Shown here: piece after piece, positions 1 through 4,806 of the stretch | Numbering within the stretch: position 1 is the stretch's first letter | How the letters are laid out: the number at the start of each line of letters is the position of its first letter | Assembly (NCBI GenBank): GCA_014729615.1 | Contig: WJJQ01000127.1 | Span: forward strand, 1-6,482 | DNA length: 6,482 nucleotides | Direction: 5' to 3' | Source: Candidatus Peregrinibacteria bacterium | Lineage (GTDB): Bacteria > Patescibacteriota > Gracilibacteria > UBA1369 | The notes under the pieces: generated by a model | The model's input: the letters and a program-made list of their open reading frames with translations, nothing else | What the model was told of the DNA's origin: nothing | Databases searched by the model: none | Program-made: the position numbers and the translations under genes

Positions 1-180
1 GGAACAGGCGGAATAGAAGAAACGGGAGGAAGTGGCGGCAATACCGGTGGCATGGAAACAGGAGGAACAGGTGGAACTGAGACAGGTGGAAATGGCGGAA
101 CAGGCGGCATGGAAACCGGTGGTAGCGGTGGAAGCACAGGCGGCGCTGAAACTGGAGGAACCGGAGGATCCGCAGGTTCA
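1..180 (+). repeat. In-frame Gly/Thr-rich coding repeat (five ETGG units)
   Basis: Five copies of ETGG begin at nucleotides 19, 55, 79, 112 and 148, each followed by S, T or N and a GG pair. Unit length varies from 8 to 12 residues, and M or A often closes a unit. The DNA is a purine-rich GGN/ACN array with degenerate third positions, so the peptide is better conserved than the DNA. It continues off the left edge, so total copy number is unknown. Confidence 0.85.
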
Positions 181-795
181 CCAAATTATACAAACCGTTG
201 TGATACTATATTTGATTTTGGAGGCGAAAGACCGAGAGTTATAGATACTAGCATATCAGGCGGTGGGAAATACTCCGCGTGTCTTAGAACCGCTGACAAT
301 CATACGGATTGTGTGGAAAATATAACAAGCGGTTACACTTTTGACCTGGCCGGACATCAAGGGCCTGCGGCTCTTGCCATAGTTTCGGACGGATCTTTCA
401 GTAGCGATATTAGTTTAAGAGTTATTGCTAAAGACTCTTATTTTGAGCAAACAAATGTTAGATACTATGATCTATTGGATGAAAATAATTTAGATTTGAT
501 TGTGTATAACGAGCAACAGGATTTAAGTGGCTCATATTACAGCGAAAAGTATTTAGATATTCTTCAGCATCATGGCTCATGTCATGTTGGAATGTCGCCA
601 AGCTCAAGAATTTTCCCATACGCTGCGCCAAAAAATAATTTAAATACCTGTGCGGGAAGTAATCCCAATTATTTGCCAAGCGGAAGAGATAGTGTTTTTA
701 CTGATCCTCAAGGGGAGCTGGCAAAACCACAAAACTTTAGAGTTTTCGTACCGGCTACACCTTACTTTATATATATATGCGATGAGGAACTATAA
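1..795 (+). CDS. Partial surface/secreted protein: Gly-Thr-rich repeat linker plus Cys-containing C-terminal domain
   Basis: The frame is open from the first base, so the N terminus (presumably with a signal sequence) lies outside the window; the ATG at 52 is a Met inside the repeat, not a start. Visible residues 1-60 are a low-complexity linker built of ETGG-x-GG-xTGG units. Residues 61-264 form a separate domain with normal composition and six cysteines (67, 94, 104, 194, 217, 260), an even number that would allow three disulfides in an exported protein. I do not recognise this domain. Thr/Gly-rich linkers of this kind are common in exported proteins of Myxococcota and other environmental bacteria, where they tether a domain to the envelope; that role here is inference. 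The gene ends in TAA with no hairpin after it, and the next gene starts 22 bp later, so the two are probably co-transcribed up to the terminator at 1166-1195. Confidence 0.8.
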   Translation, partial: GTGGIEETGGSGGNTGGMETGGTGGTETGGNGGTGGMETGGSGGSTGGAETGGTGGSAGSPNYTNRCDTIFDFGGERPRVIDTSISGGGKYSACLRTADNHTDCVENITSGYTFDLAGHQGPAALAIVSDGSFSSDISLRVIAKDSYFEQTNVRYYDLLDENNLDLIVYNEQQDLSGSYYSEKYLDILQHHGSCHVGMSPSSRIFPYAAPKNNLNTCAGSNPNYLPSGRDSVFTDPQGELAKPQNFRVFVPATPYFIYICDEEL

Positions 796-796
796 T
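791..796 (+). promoter_or_regulatory. Possible -10 box for the small anchored protein
   Basis: A perfect TATAAT overlaps the stop codon of the upstream gene and lies 21 bp before the ATG at 818. The best upstream hexamer is TTTATA at 766-771 with a long 19-bp spacer, so a functional promoter is doubtful. It may only add to read-through from the upstream gene. Confidence 0.3.
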
Positions 797-817
797 TTAT
801 TTCTTAATACCTAAGCT

Positions 818-1147
818 ATGAAAATAAACAAAGTCACTATTGTAATAGTAGTGTTGATTGCTGCTGTAGCAGTTGGAATAGGAGCAAGTTTTATTATGAA
901 TCCGGAAAACTTAAAAGCAGACGTTCTAAGTGGCAATAGTACAGTTAAAGGTAGTTTACAAGTATATAGGGATTTATATGTAAGAGGGGGTGGATTAGTA
1001 TATGGTGATTTGGGAGTTGCCAAAAATAAATGGGGTTCAATTGTGATTAAAGACAATGGTAGCAATGGTTTTGTAGAATGTCCGGAGGGACAATATGTCA
1101 TTGGTTACAATCAATCTACCAATGAGATTAAATGCGCTGGACTATAG
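818..1147 (+). CDS. Small N-terminally anchored protein with C-terminal two-Cys module
   Basis: The 109-residue protein starts MKINK and has one hydrophobic segment at about residues 6-26, followed by an extracytoplasmic tail. This is a signal anchor, or a signal peptide cut near LKA-D at 34/35. Residues 38-79 have alternating hydrophobic and small residues (VKGSLQVYRDLYVRGG), as in beta-strand or beta-solenoid segments. Residues 85-109 carry GFVEC, then YVIG, then a second Cys (C88-x17-C106) and end CAGL. The same module, with identical Cys spacing, ends the protein at 1357-2073, so the two are related. The start has no Shine-Dalgarno sequence. The gene lies 22 bp after the Gly-rich gene and is followed by a strong terminator, so it is likely the last gene of that operon. 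No known family is recognised; an envelope or appendage role is inference. Confidence 0.8.
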   Translation: MKINKVTIVIVVLIAAVAVGIGASFIMNPENLKADVLSGNSTVKGSLQVYRDLYVRGGGLVYGDLGVAKNKWGSIVIKDNGSNGFVECPEGQYVIGYNQSTNEIKCAGL

Positions 1148-1165
1148 CATCAAATATCATTTTTT

Positions 1166-1195
1166 AAGAGGCCGCTTAAAAAGGCGGCCTTTTTT
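1166..1195 (+). terminator. Intrinsic terminator after the small anchored protein
   Basis: AGGCCGC (1169-1175) pairs with GCGGCCT (1184-1190) around an A-rich loop and runs directly into a T tract at 1190-1195. The reverse strand lacks a T tract after the stem, so it acts on + strand transcripts. It closes the unit containing the first two genes. Confidence 0.9.
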
Positions 1196-1211
1196 AATAG
1201 AAAAAGCAATA

Positions 1212-1240
1212 TAGACATATTAAAATAAATATGATATAAT
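1212..1240 (+). promoter_or_regulatory. Sigma-70-type promoter with extended -10
   Basis: TAGACA (1212-1217, 5 of 6 to consensus) is separated by 17 bp from TATAAT (1235-1240, 6 of 6). TG at 1232-1233 gives the extended -10 form TGATATAAT. Predicted transcription starts near 1247. That leaves about 110 nt of leader before the ATG at 1357 and only about 27 nt before the ATG of the short frame at 1274. Confidence 0.75.
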
Positions 1241-1273
1241 AACACGAAGTGCATATTTTTTAAAAATAAAAAA

Positions 1274-1318
1274 ATGAATAAAACAAAAAGGATATCGCTA
1301 GCATTAGCTAGTTTATAA
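1274..1318 (+). pseudogene. Short leader ORF, probable relic 5' end of a third anchored-protein gene
   Basis: The frame reads MNKTKRISLALASL and then TAA. Read past the TAA, the same frame continues IGCFLIYLNPKK before a TAG in the region of the next gene. Together these form a basic start, a hydrophobic stretch and an NP after it, like the start of the small protein at 818, where IGASFIMNP follows its hydrophobic stretch. An A-rich leader precedes the ATG, as for the real genes here, and the promoter at 1212-1240 is well placed for it. I read it as the broken beginning of a paralog. It could also be a translated leader peptide for the gene at 1357. Its DNA contains a small hairpin, CTAGC-ATTA-GCTAG, at 1298-1311. 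The remnant reading rests on pattern similarity only. Confidence 0.4.
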
Positions 1319-1356
1319 ATAGGCTGTTTTTTAATATATCTTAACCCCAAAAAAAC

Positions 1357-2073
1357 ATGCAAAAACAAAATTTACTTCTAGTCCTGGGTGCACTGGCAGT
1401 ATCAGTTGCCATTGGCCTTGGCGTTGCAAATGTAGTCAATAATAACGACATCCAGGCTCAAGCAATTGGCGACGGCACATGTCCTGACTATGCTTATGAC
1501 CACGAAAATGGCGATTACTACCCGGGAGAAACTGTACTTTACAATGATTTTGAATGGACTTGCAGCAATGCAAACCCTTGGTGGTGTTTATCTGAATCAG
1601 GTATGCTTGAAAGCGATGGAAGCAGAACAAGACAATATCCTGGTGATCTAGCCCACTGGGGCGATGGACGACCATGGATCAAAGGTGATTATATGCCCGA
1701 ATGCGCGGGAGGAACGAATCCCGGTAACGATGATTTAACAGTAAATGATTTAACCGTTAACGGCTCAATTACAAATACTGCTTATAATCAGCTGGAAACA
1801 GATTTTGCTAATTTAAATACGGAAATCACAACCGGCACTTTAAATGCGACTGTTGTTAATGCTGATGGAATCAATGCTACAAATACTGTTCAGACAGAAA
1901 CACTAAATGTAACAGGTGACATCAATGCCGGCGCAAACGTTAGAGCTGGTGAAGTTATAGATAACCACACTGAAACTAGTGGAAATTATGCCGGTTTTGT
2001 TATGTGTGACAGTAACAAATTTGTTGTTGGAGTTGATTTTGAAAACAAAGAATTGGTTTGTGCTCTCTTATAA
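1357..2073 (+). CDS. Anchored modular surface protein: Cys-rich domain, beta-repeat stalk, C-terminal two-Cys module
   Basis: This 238-residue protein has a hydrophobic N-terminal segment at about 5-27, then NNN and a possible signal-peptidase site AQA at 34-36. Residues 40-118 form a domain rich in Cys, Trp and Tyr (C42, C69, C77, C116). Its stretch YYPGETVLYNDFEWTC faintly recalls small chitin-binding (CBM5/12-like) domains, but I do not assign that. A Gly/Asn linker leads to a tandem DLTVN-DLTVN (126-135). A Thr/Asn-rich stretch with periodic hydrophobics (about 136-200) follows, resembling fibre or beta-solenoid stalks. The end, GFVMC-x5-FVVG-x8-CALL (C217-x17-C235), matches the C terminus of the protein at 818-1147 without gaps. 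The start lacks a Shine-Dalgarno sequence and follows a run of A. It is a single-gene unit with its own promoter at 1212 and terminator at 2091. Export is well supported; function is unknown. Confidence 0.8.
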   Translation: MQKQNLLLVLGALAVSVAIGLGVANVVNNNDIQAQAIGDGTCPDYAYDHENGDYYPGETVLYNDFEWTCSNANPWWCLSESGMLESDGSRTRQYPGDLAHWGDGRPWIKGDYMPECAGGTNPGNDDLTVNDLTVNGSITNTAYNQLETDFANLNTEITTGTLNATVVNADGINATNTVQTETLNVTGDINAGANVRAGEVIDNHTETSGNYAGFVMCDSNKFVVGVDFENKELVCALL

Positions 2074-2090
2074 TTAGATTGCCCTTAAAT

Positions 2091-2125
2091 AAGCCCCTCA
2101 GCCATATAGGTGGGGGGCTTTTTAT
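2091..2125 (+). terminator. Intrinsic terminator after the modular surface protein
   Basis: AAGCCCC (2091-2097) pairs with GGGGCTT (2114-2120), extended inward by T-G, C-G and A-T pairs, and a T-rich tail follows (2119-2123). It separates the surface-protein gene from the peroxiredoxin promoter 17 bp downstream. Confidence 0.85.
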
Positions 2126-2141
2126 TTATACGAATTTATTC

Positions 2142-2170
2142 TTGACTTTAACGCCGTCATTTTAGATAAT
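2142..2170 (+). promoter_or_regulatory. Sigma-70-type promoter of the peroxiredoxin gene
   Basis: TTGACT (2142-2147, 5 of 6) and GATAAT (2165-2170, 5 of 6) are 17 bp apart, the optimal spacing. Predicted transcription starts near 2177, about 35 nt before the ATG at 2212. I see no clear inverted repeat that would mark a peroxide-responsive operator. Confidence 0.8.
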
Positions 2171-2211
2171 GCAACATTCAATAATACAATTTATATCATA
2201 ACCAAAATATT

Positions 2212-2769
2212 ATGGGATGTTGCGGAGGCGGTGGAATGCCACCATTAGCGGTTGATTATCCGGCACCTGATTTCAAAGCTCAGGCTTATCATGACGGATC
2301 AATTGACCACCATTTATCACTTTCGGATTATAGAGGGAAATGGGTTTTACTTTTCTTTTATCCGCTTGATTTTACTTTTGTTTGCCCAACAGAACTTGTT
2401 GAGCTGGGCGCCATGAGAGAAGATTTTGAAAAAGAAAACTGCCAAATTCTTGGAGTATCTGTCGATTCGGTTTACTCACACATGAACTGGGCCGAAGCTG
2501 ACAAAAAAATCAAAGACCTTGGATTCCCGCTTATTTCAGATCTAACAAAAGAAATCAGCGACGCATATGGCGTTTTACATCGCGATGGAATGAGTCTGCG
2601 TGGTGCTTTTTTAATTGATCCGGATGGTATTTTGCAATCTTACACTGTAAACAATGCAAACGTCGGCCGAAACGCGCAAGAGCTTCTTCGCACCTTGAAA
2701 GCTTTTAAAACGGGCGATCTATGCCCCGCCAGCTGGGATCAAGGCAAAGAAACACTCGGCAAAGCCTAG
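2212..2769 (+). CDS. Typical 2-Cys peroxiredoxin (AhpC/Prx1 type)
   Basis: This thiol peroxidase reduces hydrogen peroxide, organic hydroperoxides or peroxynitrite in the cytoplasm, using electrons from thioredoxin or an AhpF-like reductase; no reductase gene is in the window. The thioredoxin-fold core begins with YPAPDF (16-21). The active site P51-x3-T55-x2-C58 lies in DFTFVCPTE, with the conserved catalytic Arg at 130 in LRGAF. The resolving Cys is C171 in GDLCPASW. Length (185 aa) is normal. It lacks the GGLG insertion and C-terminal YF motif of the easily over-oxidised forms, so it is probably the robust type. The N terminus MGCCGGGG is an unusual addition before the second Met at residue 9. 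That internal ATG (2236) has GGAGG 7 nt upstream, so the start may be there, although the Gly codons alone would create this match. It has its own promoter and a downstream hairpin. Confidence 0.95.
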   Translation: MGCCGGGGMPPLAVDYPAPDFKAQAYHDGSIDHHLSLSDYRGKWVLLFFYPLDFTFVCPTELVELGAMREDFEKENCQILGVSVDSVYSHMNWAEADKKIKDLGFPLISDLTKEISDAYGVLHRDGMSLRGAFLIDPDGILQSYTVNNANVGRNAQELLRTLKAFKTGDLCPASWDQGKETLGKA

Positions 2770-2825
2770 TCCACCCCATTCTTCGACAAGATTGGCAGAC
2801 TATGGCATAAACATATTTGGGGGTA

Positions 2826-2859
2826 GAGAGCTTCATTTTGATAATGAAGCTCTCATTTT
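2826..2859 (+). terminator. Long perfect hairpin after the peroxiredoxin gene, probable terminator
   Basis: GAGAGCTTCATT (2826-2837) pairs perfectly over 12 bp with AATGAAGCTCTC (2843-2854) around a 5-nt TTGAT loop. The tail is only ATTTT before it turns to A, so release may be less efficient than at the other two terminators. It lies 57 bp after the stop codon. Confidence 0.65.
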
Positions 2860-2889
2860 AAAAAGTTTTGCTTTTTTCAATAAAAAGCA
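2860..2889 (+). repeat. Two overlapping, mutually exclusive AT-rich hairpins upstream of the amidohydrolase gene
   Basis: AAAAAG (2860-2865) can pair with CTTTTT (2871-2876). The second arm is shared with TGCTTTTT (2869-2876), which can instead pair with AAAAAGCA (2882-2889). The layout is attenuator-like, but the stems are mostly A-T and may be of no consequence. Confidence 0.4.
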
Positions 2890-2918
2890 CTACAAATAAA
2901 CCTTCTTGAACAAAAAAA

Positions 2919-3758
2919 ATGCCAAAATATCTAATTACAACTCCGCATTCATCCGAATTTATTCCGCCCGAATTGAACCAAAGAATCCTCTCATCAGAAC
3001 ATGACATTCGAAATTCATGTGACGTAGGCACTGAGTTAATTGCTGGCGGCGTTAAGGGCGCACTTGATTCTTCTTTTTTTGGAGCTGTTCATAAAGCCAA
3101 TATCAATAGGCTCACAGTAGATTTGAACAGAATACCAACCGGGTCGTCAAAGAATGGGGTTTACAGAGATAGGGATATGGCGGGGAATCCTATTTATAAA
3201 CCGGGCAAAGAATTAGTTGCCGGTGAAAAATTTAAAATGCTGGAGACATATTATTATCCCTGGCACAACCAATTCGACAGATATTTAAGCACGGAGCCGC
3301 TACGCCTACACCTGGATTTACATAACGTCGTCTTTAATAGAAAAATAAAAAAAGCTAAATTTGGGGACTTTTGCGACGTTGATCTTGGCATACGGTCCGA
3401 GCCCGATTCATTTACGCCACATGATAAAGAAGGTCTTACATTCCCGCGCGGTGAAGTGGAAGGATTAATTGAATCAGTAACGAAACATTTTGGGGATTTT
3501 TTTGAAGAAACATTAAAACGCGATAAAGGTGAATTAAGAGTGGGATTATCACGAGTTTATCGTGGCGGATATAATGTGGTGAAAGGTCGTGACAGGGGGA
3601 ATTTTGAAAACGGCACACCACGGTCGTTTCAAATAGAGTTTGTTCGCGAATATGGAACGGGCGCAAACGGTCTGCCCGATGCTCAAAAAATTGCCGCTTT
3701 ATCAAAAGTTGTTGCAAAAATAGTTGATGACATTTTGACCAACACCTTAAAACAGTAA
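2919..3758 (+). CDS. N-formylglutamate amidohydrolase family protein
   Basis: Family members hydrolyse N-formyl-L-glutamate to formate and glutamate, the last step of one histidine-degradation route, or act on related N-acyl amino acids. The family motifs are present in order: PHSSEFIP (9-16), a DVGTELI segment (35-41), RLTVDLNR (64-71), YYPWHNQFDR (112-121), HLDLHN (131-136), GGYNVVKGR (216-224) and QIEFVREY (238-245). The His/Asp pair in HLDLHN and the Glu in QIEF lie where the family places metal or catalytic residues. At 279 residues it has the usual single-domain length. No histidine-utilisation neighbours are present, so the substrate is open and hutG is not assigned. No Shine-Dalgarno sequence precedes the start, only a run of eight A. 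A weak promoter is possible (TTGCTT at 2868, TACAAA at 2891). The gene converges on the - strand gene with a 9-bp gap and no terminator between. Confidence 0.85.
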   Translation: MPKYLITTPHSSEFIPPELNQRILSSEHDIRNSCDVGTELIAGGVKGALDSSFFGAVHKANINRLTVDLNRIPTGSSKNGVYRDRDMAGNPIYKPGKELVAGEKFKMLETYYYPWHNQFDRYLSTEPLRLHLDLHNVVFNRKIKKAKFGDFCDVDLGIRSEPDSFTPHDKEGLTFPRGEVEGLIESVTKHFGDFFEETLKRDKGELRVGLSRVYRGGYNVVKGRDRGNFENGTPRSFQIEFVREYGTGANGLPDAQKIAALSKVVAKIVDDILTNTLKQ

Positions 3759-3767
3759 ACTAAATTT

Positions 3768-4265
3768 TTACGCTGTCGTACGCCAGTGCAATAAAGCTTG
3801 TCTTTGTTTGCGTCTGCAAGATAGATCCCCGGGTATACAATTTTTGCGGATTTGACCAATGTGTCTGGTCATAGCCTTCCATCTCTTAATTTGCCTCAAA
3901 TCATCATCGCATCGCCGTCCCATGAAATATCTGCAATACCATTGAAACCAACCGCGCGGATCTTCCGGGTAAATCCATCCCTTTTTACGCCAGTACGAAA
4001 GCGGTTTCGACGCGTTCAATCCAAAAAAATTCAAATCAGGATCATGTTTTTCATGACACAATTTCGCCTTTACAAACCAAGACTCCGGAAATTCCTTCCC
4101 GCAATCCGTCATGTATTTGCCCCCAAAAACACCCATTTCCAGCATTTGTTTCGGGGTGAGCTCGGGCTTAAAATCAACAGCAAAATTTTTCCCTTCGGGT
4201 TCGGTCAAATAATAAGAATAACCCTGTTGCATTAAGTCATTAACTGAAACTTTTTTTGCTTTCAT
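3768..4265 (-). CDS. Conserved protein of unknown function with GWFQWYCRY core, likely frameshifted at the C terminus
   Basis: This 165-residue soluble protein has no signal peptide or membrane segment. Motif blocks are LTPKQMLEMGVFGGKYM (36-52), GWIYPEDPRGWFQWYCRY (96-113) followed by GRR, DLRQIKRW (122-129) and CRRKQRQALLHW (150-161). From memory these belong to a widespread uncharacterised family in bacteria and some eukaryotes; I know no tested function. The aromatic core and the many basic residues near the end would suit nucleic-acid or other ligand binding, but that is speculation. The last residues, HWRTTA, look out of frame: one extra base near 3782-3784 would give HWAYDSVKI with a TAG at 3760-3762. 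A promoter lies just upstream on the - strand (4285-4313). The start at 4265 has no Shine-Dalgarno sequence and is fixed by the short leader. Confidence 0.75.
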   Translation of the reverse strand: MKAKKVSVNDLMQQGYSYYLTEPEGKNFAVDFKPELTPKQMLEMGVFGGKYMTDCGKEFPESWFVKAKLCHEKHDPDLNFFGLNASKPLSYWRKKGWIYPEDPRGWFQWYCRYFMGRRCDDDLRQIKRWKAMTRHIGQIRKNCIPGDLSCRRKQRQALLHWRTTA

Positions 4266-4284
4266 AAAGATATTTTATGACAAA

Positions 4285-4313
4285 ATTATAATATAAAGAA
4301 ATGCACTTCACAA
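4285..4313 (-). promoter_or_regulatory. Promoter of the - strand unknown-function gene
   Basis: Read on the - strand, TTGTGA (4313-4308, 4 of 6) and TATAAT (4290-4285, 6 of 6) are 17 bp apart. Transcription would start near 4278, about 13 nt before the ATG. The -10 box sits in ATTATAAT (4285-4292), an exact palindrome, so a TATAAT also appears on the + strand at 4287-4292. Confidence 0.65.
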
Positions 4314-4336
4314 ATGACCCCTACACGGTGTAGTAT
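4307..4336 (+). promoter_or_regulatory. Candidate promoter of the VOC gene, overlapping the divergent promoter
   Basis: TTCACA (4307-4312, 5 of 6) and TAGTAT (4331-4336, 4 of 6) are 18 bp apart. Transcription would start near 4343, about 22 nt before the ATG at 4365. Its -35 box shares bases with the -35 box of the - strand promoter, so the two could compete for polymerase. The TATAAT at 4287-4292 is an alternative but has no matching -35. Confidence 0.45.
4321..4333. promoter_or_regulatory. 13-bp palindrome, candidate operator between -35 and -10
   Basis: CTACAC-G-GTGTAG has perfect 6-bp arms around one base. It fills the spacer and touches the -10 box of the candidate VOC promoter, and lies 8 bp beyond the - strand -35 box. 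That is a typical position for a repressor or activator dimer site. No regulator gene is in the window, so the protein is unknown. Confidence 0.5.
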
Positions 4337-4364
4337 TCAATATTACTCATTAACTAAAAAACAT

Positions 4365-4748
4365 ATGAATATGCAAAGAAATCCGGTGGGATGGTTTGAA
4401 ATCCCCGTAAACGACATGAATAGAGCAGTAAAATTTTACGAAACCGTTTTCGGATTCAAACTTGAATTACACAAAATGGGACCGGTTGACATGGCTTGGT
4501 TCCCCATGCTGCAAGACAAAGAAGGCGCGGCGGGCACATTGGCCAAAGGTGAAGGGTACAAACCGTCACATGAAGGAACGCTTGTCTATTTCACGGCGCA
4601 TTCCGGTGATTTAAACAATGAACTTTCCAAAGTTAAAGATGCGGGCGGTAAAATCCTTGCCGAAAAATTTTCAATTGGGGAACACGGCTTTGTTGGACTG
4701 GTTGAAGATACCGAAGGCAACAGGATTGCAATTCATTCAATGAAATAA
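4365..4748 (+). CDS. VOC superfamily (glyoxalase/bleomycin-resistance fold) protein
   Basis: From this start the product is 127 residues, the usual size of a single-domain VOC protein that works as a dimer. It contains paired beta-alpha-beta-beta-beta modules: PVGWFEIPVNDMNRAVKFYETVFGF near the start (split here only by description), AWFPML in the middle, then GTLVYFTA, a helix ending KDAGGKIL, GEHGFVGLVEDTEGNRIAIHS at the end. The GWFEIPV and EDTEGNRI blocks place it with small glyoxalase-like proteins of unknown substrate; metal-binding residues cannot be assigned safely. I chose ATG 4365 because family members begin a few residues before NPVGWFEIP. The upstream ATG at 4314 would add 17 unrelated residues across the palindrome and the predicted -10, and ATG 4371 is also possible. 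No Shine-Dalgarno sequence precedes it. Confidence 0.85.
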   Translation: MNMQRNPVGWFEIPVNDMNRAVKFYETVFGFKLELHKMGPVDMAWFPMLQDKEGAAGTLAKGEGYKPSHEGTLVYFTAHSGDLNNELSKVKDAGGKILAEKFSIGEHGFVGLVEDTEGNRIAIHSMK

Positions 4749-4770
4749 AATTCTTTTTGCGGCAGGCAAA

Positions 4771-4779
4771 TGCTATAAT
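4771..4779 (+). promoter_or_regulatory. Extended -10 promoter of the AI-2E family gene
   Basis: TGCTATAAT is a perfect extended -10 (TGn plus TATAAT). The hexamer 17 bp upstream, TTCTTT at 4751-4756, is a poor -35, as extended -10 promoters allow. Transcription would start near 4786, about 20 nt before the ATG at 4807. No terminator separates it from the VOC gene, so some read-through is likely. Confidence 0.65.
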
Positions 4780-4781
4780 CT

Positions 4782-4797
4782 GCTTAATTATTTAAGC
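4782..4797. promoter_or_regulatory. 16-bp inverted repeat at the predicted transcription start, candidate operator
   Basis: GCTTAA-TTAT-TTAAGC has perfect 6-bp arms around 4 bases. It lies immediately after the -10 box and over the likely start site, where a bound repressor would block transcription. As RNA it would be only a weak hairpin. The binding protein is unknown. Confidence 0.5.
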
Positions 4798-4806
4798 GGG
4801 AAAACC

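Noticed and set aside
1..180. CRISPR-like or non-coding tandem repeat
   Set aside because: The repeat units vary in length and keep one reading frame that codes ETGG units, so this is a coding linker.
811..1101. A 96-residue open frame on the - strand opposite the small anchored protein
   Set aside because: It is a shadow of the + strand gene, which has a coherent anchor, a shared C-terminal module and a terminator. The - strand frame has no promoter or recognisable motif.
2868..2896. A promoter for the amidohydrolase gene (TTGCTT, 17 bp, TACAAA)
   Set aside because: The boxes match consensus at only 3 and 4 of 6 positions and lie in AT-rich hairpin DNA, so I do not list it as a feature.
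3852..4235. A 127-residue + strand open frame inside the - strand unknown-function gene
   Set aside because: The - strand protein carries dense conserved motif blocks and a good promoter; the + strand frame has neither.
4314..4364. An upstream ATG that would lengthen the VOC protein by 17 residues
   Set aside because: The extra residues precede the family's usual start and are encoded across the palindrome and candidate -10 box, so they are more likely untranslated.
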